A stretch of 12,543 nucleotides of DNA from Gemmatimonadota bacterium. GTDB taxonomy: Bacteria; Gemmatimonadota; Gemmatimonadetes; Longimicrobiales; Longimicrobiaceae. Below are positions 1 through 10,037 of the stretch, piece after piece. The notes beneath the pieces were generated by a model, which did not search any database, was not told the DNA's origin, and was given only the letters and a program-made list of their open reading frames with translations. The translations under genes and the position numbers were made by a program. Location of the stretch: contig JAHWJJ010000073.1 in the NCBI GenBank assembly GCA_019348475.1, positions 1 to 12,543 of the forward strand. The letters are read 5' to 3'. Numbering within the stretch: the first letter of the stretch is position 1; the number at the start of each line of letters is the position of its first letter.

Positions 1-803
<803 letters not shown>

Positions 804-807
<4 letters not shown>

Positions 808-1403
808 GCGCCGCTCCGCGGGTCCGGCTCGGCGCGCGGGACGGCCGCTTCGCCGCGCAGCACGCGCACGCGCTTGAGCGCCTCGGCGACGCCCTGCGCC
901 AGCAGCAGCGCGAAGGCGAGCAGGATGACGGCCTTGATGGGGTAGCGCGGCAGCCCGCCCGGGTCCGGCGACACCTCGCGCACGCGCCACGAGGCGGCCA
1001 CGGAGGGCCAGGAGACGATCAGCATGAAGATGCAGAAGGGGACAAGGAACAGCACCGTCCCCAGCAGGTCCACCCACGCCTTTCCGCGGGGCGAGAGGCG
1101 GCCGTAGAACACGTCCACCCGCACGTGCGCGTCATGCTTCAGCGCGTACGCCGCGCCCAGCAGGAAGACGATGGAGAACAGGTACCACTGCGCCTCGATA
1201 TACGCGTTCGAGCTCAGGTTGGCCCCCGTCCAGCGCGTGACGTACCGCGCGACGGCGTTGAAGGCGCCCACGAACACCATGACGCCCACCAGCCAGAGCA
1301 CCGCCTGGCCCGTGATCTCGCTGACGCGGTCGATGACGCGGACGGCCGGCCCCTCGCGGACGGGGACGGGGGTGGGCTCCGCGCGCGGGACGAGTGGGTC
1401 CAT
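804..1403 (-). CDS. dctQ: TRAP transporter small membrane subunit DctQ
   Basis: A 199-residue protein with four predicted membrane segments at about residues 34-55, 71-89, 109-134 and 157-175. The stretch [20 protein letters not shown] (70-89) followed by [15 protein letters not shown] is the characteristic second helix and loop of the DctQ family. DctQ is the small inner-membrane partner of DctM in TRAP transporters and stabilises the complex. The gene overlaps dctM by four bases. The start is the ATG at 1401-1403; there is no strong ribosome binding site in front of it, so a slightly different start is possible, although the first 25 residues are a proline-rich cytoplasmic leader. The periplasmic substrate-binding protein gene that usually sits upstream is absent: the 397 bases upstream hold no convincing gene. 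It may lie beyond dctM or elsewhere in the genome. Confidence 0.92.
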
Positions 1404-1463
1404 GGCGGTGCGTTCGGGACGGGTGCGGCGGGACGGATCGCGGACGGTGCGCCCAACATGAAC

Positions 1464-1496
1464 GCCGCCGCCCGCGCTGGCAAGCGGGGCGGCGGC
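1464..1496. repeat. GC-rich inverted repeat in the dctQ leader region
   Basis: gccgccgcccgc (1464-1475) and gcggggcggcggc (1484-1496) are complementary over 12 bp with one bulged G and an 8-base loop. No T tract follows on either strand, so it is not a standard intrinsic terminator. It lies about 60 bases upstream of the dctQ start and could form a stable structure in the message leader. Function is unknown, and in DNA this GC-rich some hairpins arise by chance. Confidence 0.4.
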
Positions 1497-1761
1497 TCAG
1501 ACGGCTGGACCGCGTTCAGGCGGACTTACCCGCCGCTCTCGGGCGCATCGCCGCGCGAGATCGAGCATCGCGTACCGGTAGCGCTCCGTCTCCCGCGCCG
1601 CCGCGCCCGGTGCCGCGGCGTGGCCGGTGCTGTGGACCGCCCCCGCCGCCGCATCGGCCCCGTCGCCTCCTCCGCCGCCGCCAACGCAGCCGACGACCGC
1701 TCGCCGCTGGGGGAATATGTTTACGCGGCTGAGCGGACAGCAGGGCCCATGGTGAGGCTCT

Positions 1762-1788
1762 GCGCGCTCAACCGGCCTGGGAGCGCGC
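1762..1788 (-). terminator. Hairpin just downstream of the lipoprotein gene, no U tract
   Basis: gcgcgctc (1762-1769) and gagcgcgc (1781-1788) form a perfect 8-bp stem with an 11-base loop, 12 bases after the stop of the minus-strand lipoprotein gene. The position suits transcription termination or message 3'-end protection, but no run of T follows on the minus strand. Similar U-less hairpins follow the small gene at 10163-10489, so this may be a local style of terminator. Confidence 0.4.
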
Positions 1789-1800
1789 GTGATCAATGCT

Positions 1801-3246
1801 TCAGGGGTTCAGCTTTAGGCCGGTCAGCGTGAAAGTGAGGAACCACGTACCTACGCGCTTCTGCTCAACAAAGTCGTCGAGGCCTTCCCGCCCGTCGCCC
1901 AGCGGAAGGGGCTGCCCCACCTGCGCACCGTTGACCAACCTTGCGGGCGCCTGGGAGAAGCCGTAGCCACCGCCCATCCGTATCCAGTCGCGCCAGCTGA
2001 TCAGGCCGCCGAGAAGAAAGTCCGACAGAGCGGGCTTGTCGCCACCTAGGATTCCGGTACCGATGCCCGGTCCCACGGCCCACTCACTCGCCGGACCGAA
2101 ACGCCACGGGCTCGTAGTAAGCATGGTTCCGACGCGGAACACCGCCTCTTCGGCGTACTTGCGGTCCTCGACAACGTTGTCGTTGACGATGCCGAAGCCG
2201 GTCACGTTCCGCGGGAACGCCAGAAACGCCAGCGGGACGATTTCGACCACGTCGCGGCGGTAGTCGGACGTCGCGATGACCTGCACGATGCTTCCCGTGT
2301 CGCGCTGGCCCGTGTACTCGCCCGCCTCACGCGGCTGGGCCGCCACATGGATCGTCGTCTTTCCCCGGGGCAGCGCGCGGCAGTCACTCCAACTCGTCTG
2401 CGCCGCACCGTAGGTACGGCGGATTGCGTCTCGCGCGGCCAGCAACGTGAGCGCGCGTGAATGCAACGCATTGATGAGCTCAATGTCCTGCTCGGCGGCG
2501 TTGCGCCCACCCACCGCCTCCAGCGCCGCGGCACGCCATCCCGCGATGGTTTCGCCCAACTTGGGATCGTTGAACTCGCCGGGATCGCTGGACTGCGACG
2601 CGATCTCCTCCAGCGCGTGGCCCACCCCCCGGCGACCTTCCGTGTCCACGCGCAGTTCCACCGGCCGAAGCTCTTCCGGCTGCACCGATCGAATGATTGC
2701 CGCGCGGACGTCACCTACGCTCTGCTGCAGGCGGTTCACGTGATCACGGAAGTCTCTGTACGCCGTGGTCAGCGCACGCGCCTCGGCGGTATCCTGCTGG
2801 GAGGACCCCCGGGGCTCGAAGGTCGGGTCGGACAATTTGTGAGGACGCCCCTCCGCCGCAGCGATGAACGGCGATGCGCCAGCGGTACCCGCGGGTGCGG
2901 CGGCTACGGCCGCGTTCAGTACCGTCAGGACGTTACCGAACTTCGGCGGCTCCGGGGCCGAGGAGTCCGTCGACATGCGGAAGGCGTAGCTGAAGAAGGG
3001 TGAGTGTGCGTTCAGGACCGTCAGGCATAGGCGCGACCCTTCCGGCAGGTCTAACTCCAGTTGCCTGTGGCTGGTGAGGCTGCGTCCCCCGGCCCCGACC
3101 TCGTACGCCACTGCTTGCGAGTTGCCTTTGCCATGGTAGACGGTGACCTGCGTGGGGTTCCGCGAGTGCGTCGCACAGCCGGCGGCTGTTAGGACGAAGC
3201 TGATCATCAGCGTCCGGTGAATCGCGCAGGTGGGATTCGCGGGCAT
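1801..3246 (-). CDS. Predicted lipoprotein of unknown family, 481 residues
   Basis: I do not recognise this protein. The N-terminus has a charged start (residues 1-11), a short hydrophobic stretch TLMISFVLTAAGC, and a cysteine at residue 24 in a lipobox-like AAGC, so export and lipid attachment are likely, although alanine at -3 is less common than leucine. Residues about 30-95 look beta-rich (VTVYHGKGN, SRLCLTVLNAHSPFF). Residues about 145-290 look mainly helical. From about 300 to the end the sequence is again strand-like and glycine-rich (MGGGYGFSQ, WFLTFTLTGLKLNP), which could be an outer-membrane-associated domain. The start is well supported: GGAGG at 3251-3255 lies four bases before the ATG. 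Codon use is visibly less GC-biased than in acs or the transporter, and the gene stands alone, which would fit an accessory or acquired gene. An operator-like inverted repeat lies upstream. Confidence 0.85.
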   Translation of the reverse strand: MPANPTCAIHRTLMISFVLTAAGCATHSRNPTQVTVYHGKGNSQAVAYEVGAGGRSLTSHRQLELDLPEGSRLCLTVLNAHSPFFSYAFRMSTDSSAPEPPKFGNVLTVLNAAVAAAPAGTAGASPFIAAAEGRPHKLSDPTFEPRGSSQQDTAEARALTTAYRDFRDHVNRLQQSVGDVRAAIIRSVQPEELRPVELRVDTEGRRGVGHALEEIASQSSDPGEFNDPKLGETIAGWRAAALEAVGGRNAAEQDIELINALHSRALTLLAARDAIRRTYGAAQTSWSDCRALPRGKTTIHVAAQPREAGEYTGQRDTGSIVQVIATSDYRRDVVEIVPLAFLAFPRNVTGFGIVNDNVVEDRKYAEEAVFRVGTMLTTSPWRFGPASEWAVGPGIGTGILGGDKPALSDFLLGGLISWRDWIRMGGGYGFSQAPARLVNGAQVGQPLPLGDGREGLDDFVEQKRVGTWFLTFTLTGLKLNP

Positions 3247-3250
3247 GAGT

Positions 3251-3255
3251 CCTCC
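3251..3255 (-). promoter_or_regulatory. Shine-Dalgarno site of the lipoprotein gene
   Basis: On the minus strand GGAGG is followed by ACTC and then ATG. It is a full-strength site, with a short 4-base spacer, and it fixes the start at 3246 over the internal methionine at residue 14. Confidence 0.75.
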
Positions 3256-3274
3256 GTACGGGCTAGGTTTCCAG

Positions 3275-3294
3275 GCATTCCAGGGATGGAATGC
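3275..3294. promoter_or_regulatory. Operator-like perfect inverted repeat before the lipoprotein gene
   Basis: gcattcca (3275-3282) and tggaatgc (3287-3294) are perfect reverse complements separated by ggga. The site ends 29 bases before the ATG, just upstream of the ribosome binding site. It is only moderately GC-rich, which makes a chance hairpin less likely in this genome. It could be a repressor operator or a leader hairpin. A second, shorter dyad, tgcacg-cca-cgtgca, lies at 3349-3363 next to a weak -10-like TATAGC on the minus strand (3364-3369) that has no convincing -35. Confidence 0.45.
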
Positions 3295-3434
3295 TTGCAG
3301 TTGGGGTCCCGCAGCGGCATCCCTTGCCTCGCCGACTTCCGGGGGCCGTGCACGCCACGTGCAGCTATAGATGTCCGTGCAGCCCCGAATTCCCGTACTC
3401 GACGCATTTCTTGGTCGTGAGGGTGCCTCTGGAA

Positions 3435-3526
3435 GGCTGTTGAAAAAGGTGCGAACGAGTCATCCTGAAGGAGCGCACGCGTGAGCCTTCAAAGCCGATG
3501 AACTCTGCGCGCGACCGAAGGACCTT
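3435..3526. repeat. Suspected dispersed intergenic repeat or mobile-element scar
   Basis: The stretch begins ggctgttgaaaaag (3435-3448), which resembles terminal sequences of some insertion sequences. It continues with gtcatcctga (3459-3468) and ends with gcgaccgaaggacctt (3511-3526). From memory, the pairing of 'gtcatcctga' with 'accgaagga' some 45-50 bases later is a recurring intergenic element in Longimicrobium-like and other GC-rich genomes. There is only one copy in this window, so the repeat status rests on resemblance and not on what can be seen here. No transposase is present. Confidence 0.35.
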
Positions 3527-3552
3527 CTTTCCGTGGCACTCCCGTCAGAGGA

Positions 3553-3592
3553 GAAAACGGGCGCTCCTCGCGAGGAGCGCCCGTTCTGTTTT
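3553..3592. terminator. Bidirectional rho-independent terminator (perfect 28-bp palindrome)
   Basis: acgggcgctcctcg (3557-3570) is followed directly by its exact reverse complement cgaggagcgcccgt (3571-3584). An A tract precedes it (gaaaa, 3553-3557) and tctgtttt follows (3585-3592). In RNA of either strand it forms a 12-bp stem with a tight tetraloop followed by U-rich sequence: TTCTGTTTT on plus and TTTTCTCCTC on minus. On the minus strand it would stop transcripts coming from acs, the hydrolase gene and the acs remnant before they reach the lipoprotein gene. Confidence 0.88.
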
Positions 3593-3627
3593 GCTGGGTG
3601 GACGGTGTCCCGCGCCGCCCTACCCTC

Positions 3628-3819
3628 CCCCCGTGCCTCATAATCCTCTTTGACTCGCCCGACTCCCCCGGGGGTCCGCCAGCGTCGTCCTGTCGCCCAG
3701 CGCGCGGCCTTTGGGCGGTGTCCTTAAGCAGACGGCGCATGATCTTGCCGCTGCGCGTCCGGGGCAGCGCGCCGGCGATGAGCACGGCGTCGGGGCGCGC
3801 CACCCCGACGATCTTCTTC
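3628..3819 (-). pseudogene. Broken C-terminal remnant of an acetyl-CoA synthetase gene
   Basis: Read on the minus strand, this stretch encodes [29 protein letters not shown], matching the last 65 or so residues of the intact acs at 5941-7962 ([29 protein letters not shown]). The DNA aligns with about 5950-6140. An extra base within 3700-3720 shifts the frame after LLKD, and a second indel near 3665-3670 restores it: correcting both gives [12 protein letters not shown] and then VKEDYEARGEG, against [11 protein letters not shown] in acs. There is no stop at the matching place, and everything upstream of this C-terminal piece is missing, cut off where the hydrolase stop codon begins. Differences are spread along the alignment, so the copy is not recent. 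It cannot make a working enzyme, although the acetylation-site lysine codon survives. Confidence 0.85.
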
Positions 3820-5590
3820 AGCGGCCGGCGGCTTCCGTGCTCTCCGCGGCTGCTCCGGCGTTCACCCCCGCCGTGGGAGCCGCGTGCGCCTGCCGGCGCG
3901 GCCGCAAGGGCCCGGTAAGCCGCTCCCGCAGCGCGTTCGCCAGCTCGGCGTTCTGCCAGTACTGGTTGTGCGCGAGGAGCGGCATGTTCGCGGCCTCGTC
4001 CAGACGGTTGGCCACCGGCAGGTGGTCGCCACCGGCGGTGTTCGGCGGATCGTAGAACTTCAGCGGACCGCTGATGGGATCCTCCGGGGAGTAAATGTTG
4101 ATCCACGGGATGCGACGGCCGCCCTCGCGCTGGATGAGCGGCTGGCGAGCCGCCGCCAGCGCCTCGCGGACCTCGCCGCCATCGGCCTGCATGCGGAAGA
4201 GGAAGGCCGTCTTGTCCAGCGGCGATCCGAAGGTGATCAGCCCGAGCGTGCGCGCCTCGGCGTCGTATCCGCACGTCTCCACCTCGTTCAGGATCCCGTT
4301 CAGCGCGTCGTACGCCACCACCGAACCGAGCGAGTGGCCCACCACCAGCACCCCGTCGTACTCCGGAACCTTGCTCCCTTCGGGGCAGGCACCGTACACC
4401 GCCCGCGCCAGATCGCGCCCAACGGCCTTGACCTGCTCGCGCACCTCGTGAAAGCGGTTGACCCTGTGCGACGCCACGTAGGCGGCCACGTCGCCGAAGT
4501 ACTGGATGTAGAACGAGCGGACGAGCAAGCAGACCAACAGCGCGAACGCGAGGAACGCCAGATAGAGCGGCCCCGTGCTCCAGACCTGCACCTGCTCATG
4601 GGGGGGCGCGAGCGGCAGAACGGCGATGCGCTTCCACCACACGCCGCTCTGCTCGAGGTCCGCGAGCTTCGCCATGAACCCCGTACCGTCGACCCAGAGG
4701 ACGTAGTGCGCCCAGATCCGTCCGGCGGAGACGACGATCCAGACCGCCGCAACGCCCATCACGAGCTTCAGGGCGCGCCCTGTGACGGAGCCGCTGCTCC
4801 CCGGCTTGCCCGCCGAGCGCCGGGCCAAACGGGTGAGGATGAATCCGAGGACACCCGCCACCAGCACCGCCGCCGCGCAGATCATCAGCTCGGCGGTGAC
4901 CGTCTTCACCAGCGCGGCGCCTTCCCAGTAACGCTGCTCCCGGCTGACGGCGAACGAGACTGCCTTCGCGGCCGCCACGCCGAGCACGGCCGCGTACAGC
5001 GTCAGCAGGGCCAGCACCACGATGAAGGCGCCGAGCAGCCTGGGCAACGTTCCCGCCTTCACGGGAAGACGCTGCCATCCGCCAAACATCCAGCGGTTCC
5101 ATGTCCCCTTTACGCTTTGCCACAGCCCGTCGAACCCGGCGCGGAACAGGAACGCCGTTACGTCCCGCGCGGTGACCCGCCCTTCCATCAGCGGCGCCCA
5201 GTAGCCCTCGTACACGTGCACCTCCCGCGCGGCGTCGCCCTCGCCAACGGTGAGCTCCGCGCGCGGAAACGACTTTTCGCCGATGCGCACGTGCCGCACG
5301 ACCACCTCGCCGTCTTCCTCCGGCCCGCCGCCACCGCGAATTGCGTCGGCGACGGTCGCGAGCGTCTCGAACGGCACCTGCTGGCCCATGCCGTGACACA
5401 CCATCACGGCCAGGCGCGGGACCGGGGTGGGCCGGGTTCCCGGATACAGCTTCCCCGCGACGTCGACCTTGGGGGGATCCGCGTCGTCAGCGGCGGGGCG
5501 CGGCGGCCCGGCGCAGAGCTGAACGGGCGGCGCGACGCGCACGCGGGAACGCGGCGGGCCGTGGTTGGATGCGCGATGGGGTGAATCCAT
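3818..5590 (-). CDS. Membrane-embedded alpha/beta hydrolase (lipase/esterase-like)
   Basis: A 590-residue protein with the parts of a serine hydrolase split by a membrane domain. HGMGQQ (66-71) after a hydrophobic strand looks like the oxyanion loop. GHSLGS (418-423) is the GxSxG nucleophile elbow, with serine 420. D504 in YSPEDPISG and H541 in LLAHNQYW are the likely remaining triad members. Four membrane segments lie between oxyanion loop and elbow, at about 183-210, 229-254, 274-298 and 340-360. The order strand-HG, insert, GHSLG, FGSP suggests a lipid- or ester-cleaving enzyme held at the membrane; the substrate is unknown. I chose the ATG at 5588-5590 because it has AGGTG nine bases upstream and a plausible promoter at 5655-5682. 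The frame extends to 5890, but the extra 100 residues are low-complexity and overlie that promoter. The last 25 residues are alanine-rich, and the stop abuts the acs remnant. Confidence 0.85.
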   Translation of the reverse strand: MDSPHRASNHGPPRSRVRVAPPVQLCAGPPRPAADDADPPKVDVAGKLYPGTRPTPVPRLAVMVCHGMGQQVPFETLATVADAIRGGGGPEEDGEVVVRHVRIGEKSFPRAELTVGEGDAAREVHVYEGYWAPLMEGRVTARDVTAFLFRAGFDGLWQSVKGTWNRWMFGGWQRLPVKAGTLPRLLGAFIVVLALLTLYAAVLGVAAAKAVSFAVSREQRYWEGAALVKTVTAELMICAAAVLVAGVLGFILTRLARRSAGKPGSSGSVTGRALKLVMGVAAVWIVVSAGRIWAHYVLWVDGTGFMAKLADLEQSGVWWKRIAVLPLAPPHEQVQVWSTGPLYLAFLAFALLVCLLVRSFYIQYFGDVAAYVASHRVNRFHEVREQVKAVGRDLARAVYGACPEGSKVPEYDGVLVVGHSLGSVVAYDALNGILNEVETCGYDAEARTLGLITFGSPLDKTAFLFRMQADGGEVREALAAARQPLIQREGGRRIPWINIYSPEDPISGPLKFYDPPNTAGGDHLPVANRLDEAANMPLLAHNQYWQNAELANALRERLTGPLRPRRQAHAAPTAGVNAGAAAESTEAAGR

Positions 5591-5654
5591 GGTGAATGAC
5601 ACCTGAATGGAAGTTGGATGAACGGGGGCCGGAACGTCCCGGGTGGGAAACATA

Positions 5655-5682
5655 AGATTAGCCGAAAACGGCCGGCGCGCAA
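5655..5682 (-). promoter_or_regulatory. Candidate promoter of the hydrolase gene
   Basis: On the minus strand TTGCGC (5677-5682) and TAATCT (5655-5660) are separated by 16 bases, in an unusually AT-rich patch for this window. The -10 box is 65 bases upstream of the chosen ATG at 5590. Its presence inside the longer reading frame supports the shorter protein. Confidence 0.5.
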
Positions 5683-5761
5683 CCTTTTTCGCGCGTCGGG
5701 GGATTGGATGGACAGGAACGGCAGTTTTCGCGGCCCGGGTTGATGATGGATGAAAAGTGGA

Positions 5762-5826
5762 GGTGCCCGGTGCGAAGTCCTCTGTCGCAGGTGCCGGGTC
5801 CGGAGTGCGGTAGTCGAGTGTCGGGA
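5762..5826. repeat. Degenerate heptamer-like repeat patch
   Basis: From 5791 the sequence can be cut into five seven-base steps, gtgccgg, gtccgga, gtgcggt, agtcgag, tgtcggg; a related ggtgcccgg occurs at 5762-5770. These resemble the heptamers of the well-formed repeat zone at 9867-10110 but are heavily mutated. This may be a decayed member of the same repeat family or a coincidence. Confidence 0.3.
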
Positions 5827-5940
5827 GAGGAACGGACGAGGACGCGAAGAGCGCAGCCCCGCTCCCGGCGTCCCCGCCTCGTTCTTCCATGCTTCCGCGT
5901 CGGCCGCCTCGCGGGTGCAGGGCGGCGCATTCCCAAACGC

Positions 5941-7962
<2,022 letters not shown>

Positions 7963-8261
7963 CCGGGTCTCCTGTGGGAGCGCTGGCGTGGGATGCGTTC
8001 GCGGCGGCGGGGCGCCGGGGACCGGAAAACCGGCCGGTCGGGATCCGCTCCGCGCGCTGCAAGTACCGCACGCGGCGGCGGCGCAGCACGGCGTGTGACT
8101 TGCCGGATGCGCGCGCGCCGCGCATCGTACCGCGCGGCCGGTTCGGAACGGACGTTCGCCGGGCAAGCTACGCGGGCCCGCGAACGCACGCAAACCAGCG
8201 CACCCCGCGGCTTCGGGACGCCCTCCCGGCCGCCGACCCACGCCCGCCGGAGACGCACCGC
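7963..8261. promoter_or_regulatory. Divergent promoter region between acs and the MHS transporter
   Basis: This 299-bp stretch must hold the starts of both transcripts. It includes the acs ribosome binding site (minus-strand AGGAG, read from ctcct at 7969-7973) and the transporter's GGAG (8249-8252). An inverted repeat gaccgg-N8-ccggtc lies at 8020-8039 and could be an operator. The sequence is so GC-rich that I could not pick a convincing -10/-35 pair on either strand. Confidence 0.5.
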
Positions 8262-9863
8262 ATGGCCGACGCCCCGCTCCCCGCGCCGTACCCCACCGCC
8301 CCCACCGGGCACCAGCCGTCCGACCGGCGCACCATCTGGAAGGTGATCGCCGCGTCGTCGGTGGGGACGATGATCGAGTGGTACGACTTCTACATCTTCG
8401 GCTCGCTGGCCACCATCCTGGCCGGGCACTTCTTTCCCCAGGGGAACACCACCCTGGCGCTGGTGCAGACGCTGGCGACCTTTGCGGCGGGGTTCGCGGC
8501 GCGCCCCTTCGGCGCGCTGTTCTTCGGCCGCATCGGCGACCTCGTGGGGCGCAAGTACGCGTTCCTGGTCACGCTGCTCATCATGGGCGGCGCCACGTTC
8601 ATCATCGGCCTGCTTCCCGGCTACGCGACCATCGGCGTGGCGGCGCCCATCATCCTCCTCGTCCTTCGCCTGGTGCAGGGGCTGGCGCTGGGCGGCGAGT
8701 ACGGGGGCGCGGCCACGTACGTGGCGGAGCACGTGCCGGACAACCGGCGCGGCTTCTACACGGCGTTCATCCAGACCACGGCCACGCTGGGGCTGCTCCT
8801 TTCCCTGCTGGTGATCCTGGCGGTGCGCGGCATGATGCCGGCGGACGACTGGGAGCGGTGGGGATGGCGCGTGCCCTTCCTGCTGAGCTCGGTGCTGGTG
8901 CTGGTGTCGCTGTTCATCCGGCTGCGGCTGCGCGAGAGCCCGCTGTTCACGCAGATGAAGGCCGCGGGAAAGACGTCCACGCGCCCGATCGCGGAGAGCT
9001 TTGGCAGCGCGGGGCGCTGGCAGACCATGCTGACGGTGCTGTGGGGCGCGGCGGCGGGGCAGGCGGTGGTGTGGTACACGGGCCAGTTCTACGCGCTCAC
9101 CTGGCTGGAGGCGGTGGGCGAGGTGGAGTTCGTCGACGTGAGGTGGATCATCGCCGTGGCGCTGGTGCTGGCCACGCCGTTCTTCATCGTCTTCGGCGCG
9201 CTGTCGGACCGCATCGGGCGCAAGAAGGTGATGATGACCGGCAACCTGCTGGCCGCCATCTTCACCATCCCCGTCTTTCAGCTGATGTGGCGGTTTACCC
9301 CCGCGGGGGGCACGTACAACCCGGTGGCGCTCACGGCATGCGTGTTCGTCCTGGTCCTCTTCGTCACCCTGGTGTACGGGCCGATCGCGGCGTTCCTGGT
9401 GGAGAGCTTTCCGGCGCGGGTGCGCTACACCAGCGTGTCGCTGCCTTACCACGTGGGCAACGGCTACTTCGGCGGATTCCTGCCGGTGATCGCCACGGTG
9501 GTGGTGGCGTTCGCCGCGGCCAACCCGGGCGGCTTTCCGGTGGCGGCGCAGTACGCCGGTCTGCTGTACCCGGTGGCGGTGGCGCTGATCACCTTCGTCC
9601 TGGGAATGGCGCTGCTGCGCGAGACCAAGGACGTGCGCATCGACGACGAGACGCACGCGGGGGTGGATACGAAGGTGCGCCCCGCCGTGCTGGGGCTGCT
9701 GATCGCGCTGACCGCGGGCGCGCTGTTCCTGGCGGACCGCTACCTGCTCCCCACCTTCACCCCCGCCGGCGAGCCACCGTACGTGCAGTACGGCTTCCGC
9801 GTGCTGCTGCTGATCGTGGCCCTCGCCGTGGTGCTGCCCCGGCTGGGGCGGAGGAGCGAATAG
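8262..9863 (+). CDS. MHS-family MFS transporter (metabolite:proton symporter) with C-terminal extension
   Basis: A 533-residue inner-membrane protein. [11 protein letters not shown] at 37-47 is the typical MHS first helix. The major facilitator motif [10 protein letters not shown] is at 89-98 and its second-half copy [11 protein letters not shown] at 312-322. [15 protein letters not shown] at 136-150 is the fourth-fifth helix signature shared with ShiA, ProP and citrate carriers. Such proteins import small organic acids or osmolytes with protons. Family members are usually about 430-460 residues with 12 helices; here about 80 extra residues follow the twelfth helix, holding two more hydrophobic segments at 474-492 and 511-525. 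The start at 8262 has GGAG nine bases upstream. Lying divergent to acs, it is a candidate acetate or other monocarboxylate carrier, but the substrate is inference. The heptamer repeat zone begins three bases after the stop. Confidence 0.93.
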   Translation: MADAPLPAPYPTAPTGHQPSDRRTIWKVIAASSVGTMIEWYDFYIFGSLATILAGHFFPQGNTTLALVQTLATFAAGFAARPFGALFFGRIGDLVGRKYAFLVTLLIMGGATFIIGLLPGYATIGVAAPIILLVLRLVQGLALGGEYGGAATYVAEHVPDNRRGFYTAFIQTTATLGLLLSLLVILAVRGMMPADDWERWGWRVPFLLSSVLVLVSLFIRLRLRESPLFTQMKAAGKTSTRPIAESFGSAGRWQTMLTVLWGAAAGQAVVWYTGQFYALTWLEAVGEVEFVDVRWIIAVALVLATPFFIVFGALSDRIGRKKVMMTGNLLAAIFTIPVFQLMWRFTPAGGTYNPVALTACVFVLVLFVTLVYGPIAAFLVESFPARVRYTSVSLPYHVGNGYFGGFLPVIATVVVAFAAANPGGFPVAAQYAGLLYPVAVALITFVLGMALLRETKDVRIDDETHAGVDTKVRPAVLGLLIALTAGALFLADRYLLPTFTPAGEPPYVQYGFRVLLLIVALAVVLPRLGRRSE

Positions 9864-9866
9864 ACC

Positions 9867-9992
9867 AGTGCCGAGTGCCGAGGTTCAAGTGCCGAGTGCC
9901 CAGGTTCAAGTGCCGAGTGCCCAGGTTCGAGTGCCGAGTGCCCAGGTTCAAGTGTCGAGTGCCCAGGTTCAAGTGCCGAGTGCCCAGGTTCA
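9867..9992. repeat. Six tandem 21-bp repeats built of heptamers
   Basis: The consensus unit is AGTGCCG-AGTGCCC-AGGTTCA, repeated exactly six times without spacers (126 bp); each unit is three seven-base steps. Variation is limited to single bases, for example AGTGCCG in step two of unit 1, AGGTTCG in unit 3 and AGTGTCG in unit 5. A degenerate seventh unit follows (9993-10013). The array starts three bases past the transporter stop. Because 21 is a multiple of three, several frames stay open through it and give artificial heptapeptide-repeat proteins, which I do not accept as genes. Confidence 0.95.
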
Positions 9993-10037
9993 GGTGCCGA
10001 GTGCCAGGTGCCCAGGCACGGGCCCTGAGCACTTGGT

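Larger units (their letters stand above)
1404..1800. other. Intergenic region upstream of dctQ with two GC hairpins
   Basis: I see no convincing gene here. A 99-residue minus-strand frame at 1497-1796 is low-complexity, with a long glycine run and no family resemblance, and was rejected. The region should hold the dctQM promoter, but no good -10/-35 pair was found; the only AT-rich spot is around 1714-1724 (aatatgtttac). Two inverted repeats occur. One, at 1464-1496, is a 12-bp stem with one bulge in the probable dctQ leader. The other, at 1762-1788, lies just past the lipoprotein gene and is listed separately. Confidence 0.6.
3247..3552. other. Intergenic region upstream of the lipoprotein gene
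   Basis: No gene is supported; short frames here have no family resemblance and do not show the codon pattern of the neighbours. The region holds the ribosome binding site and dyads of the lipoprotein gene (3251-3294, 3349-3363) and a suspected dispersed repeat fragment at about 3435-3526. It ends at the palindromic terminator beginning at 3553. Confidence 0.6.
5591..5940. other. Intergenic region between acs and the hydrolase gene
   Basis: The minus-strand frame of the hydrolase stays open here, but the translation is proline-, arginine- and alanine-rich with no domain resemblance, so I read it as non-coding. It contains the candidate hydrolase promoter (5655-5682) and a degenerate patch of heptamer-like sequence at about 5762-5826 (gtgccggg, gtccgga, gtgcggt). 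I see no U-tract terminator after acs, so acs transcripts may run into the hydrolase gene. Confidence 0.55.

Noticed and set aside
3884..5584. 566-codon plus-strand frame opposite the hydrolase
   Set aside because: It is an antisense shadow of the hydrolase, with typical shadow composition.
5591..5890. N-terminal 100-residue extension of the hydrolase
   Set aside because: The extension is low-complexity, spans a plausible promoter, and a better start with an AGGTG site lies at 5590.
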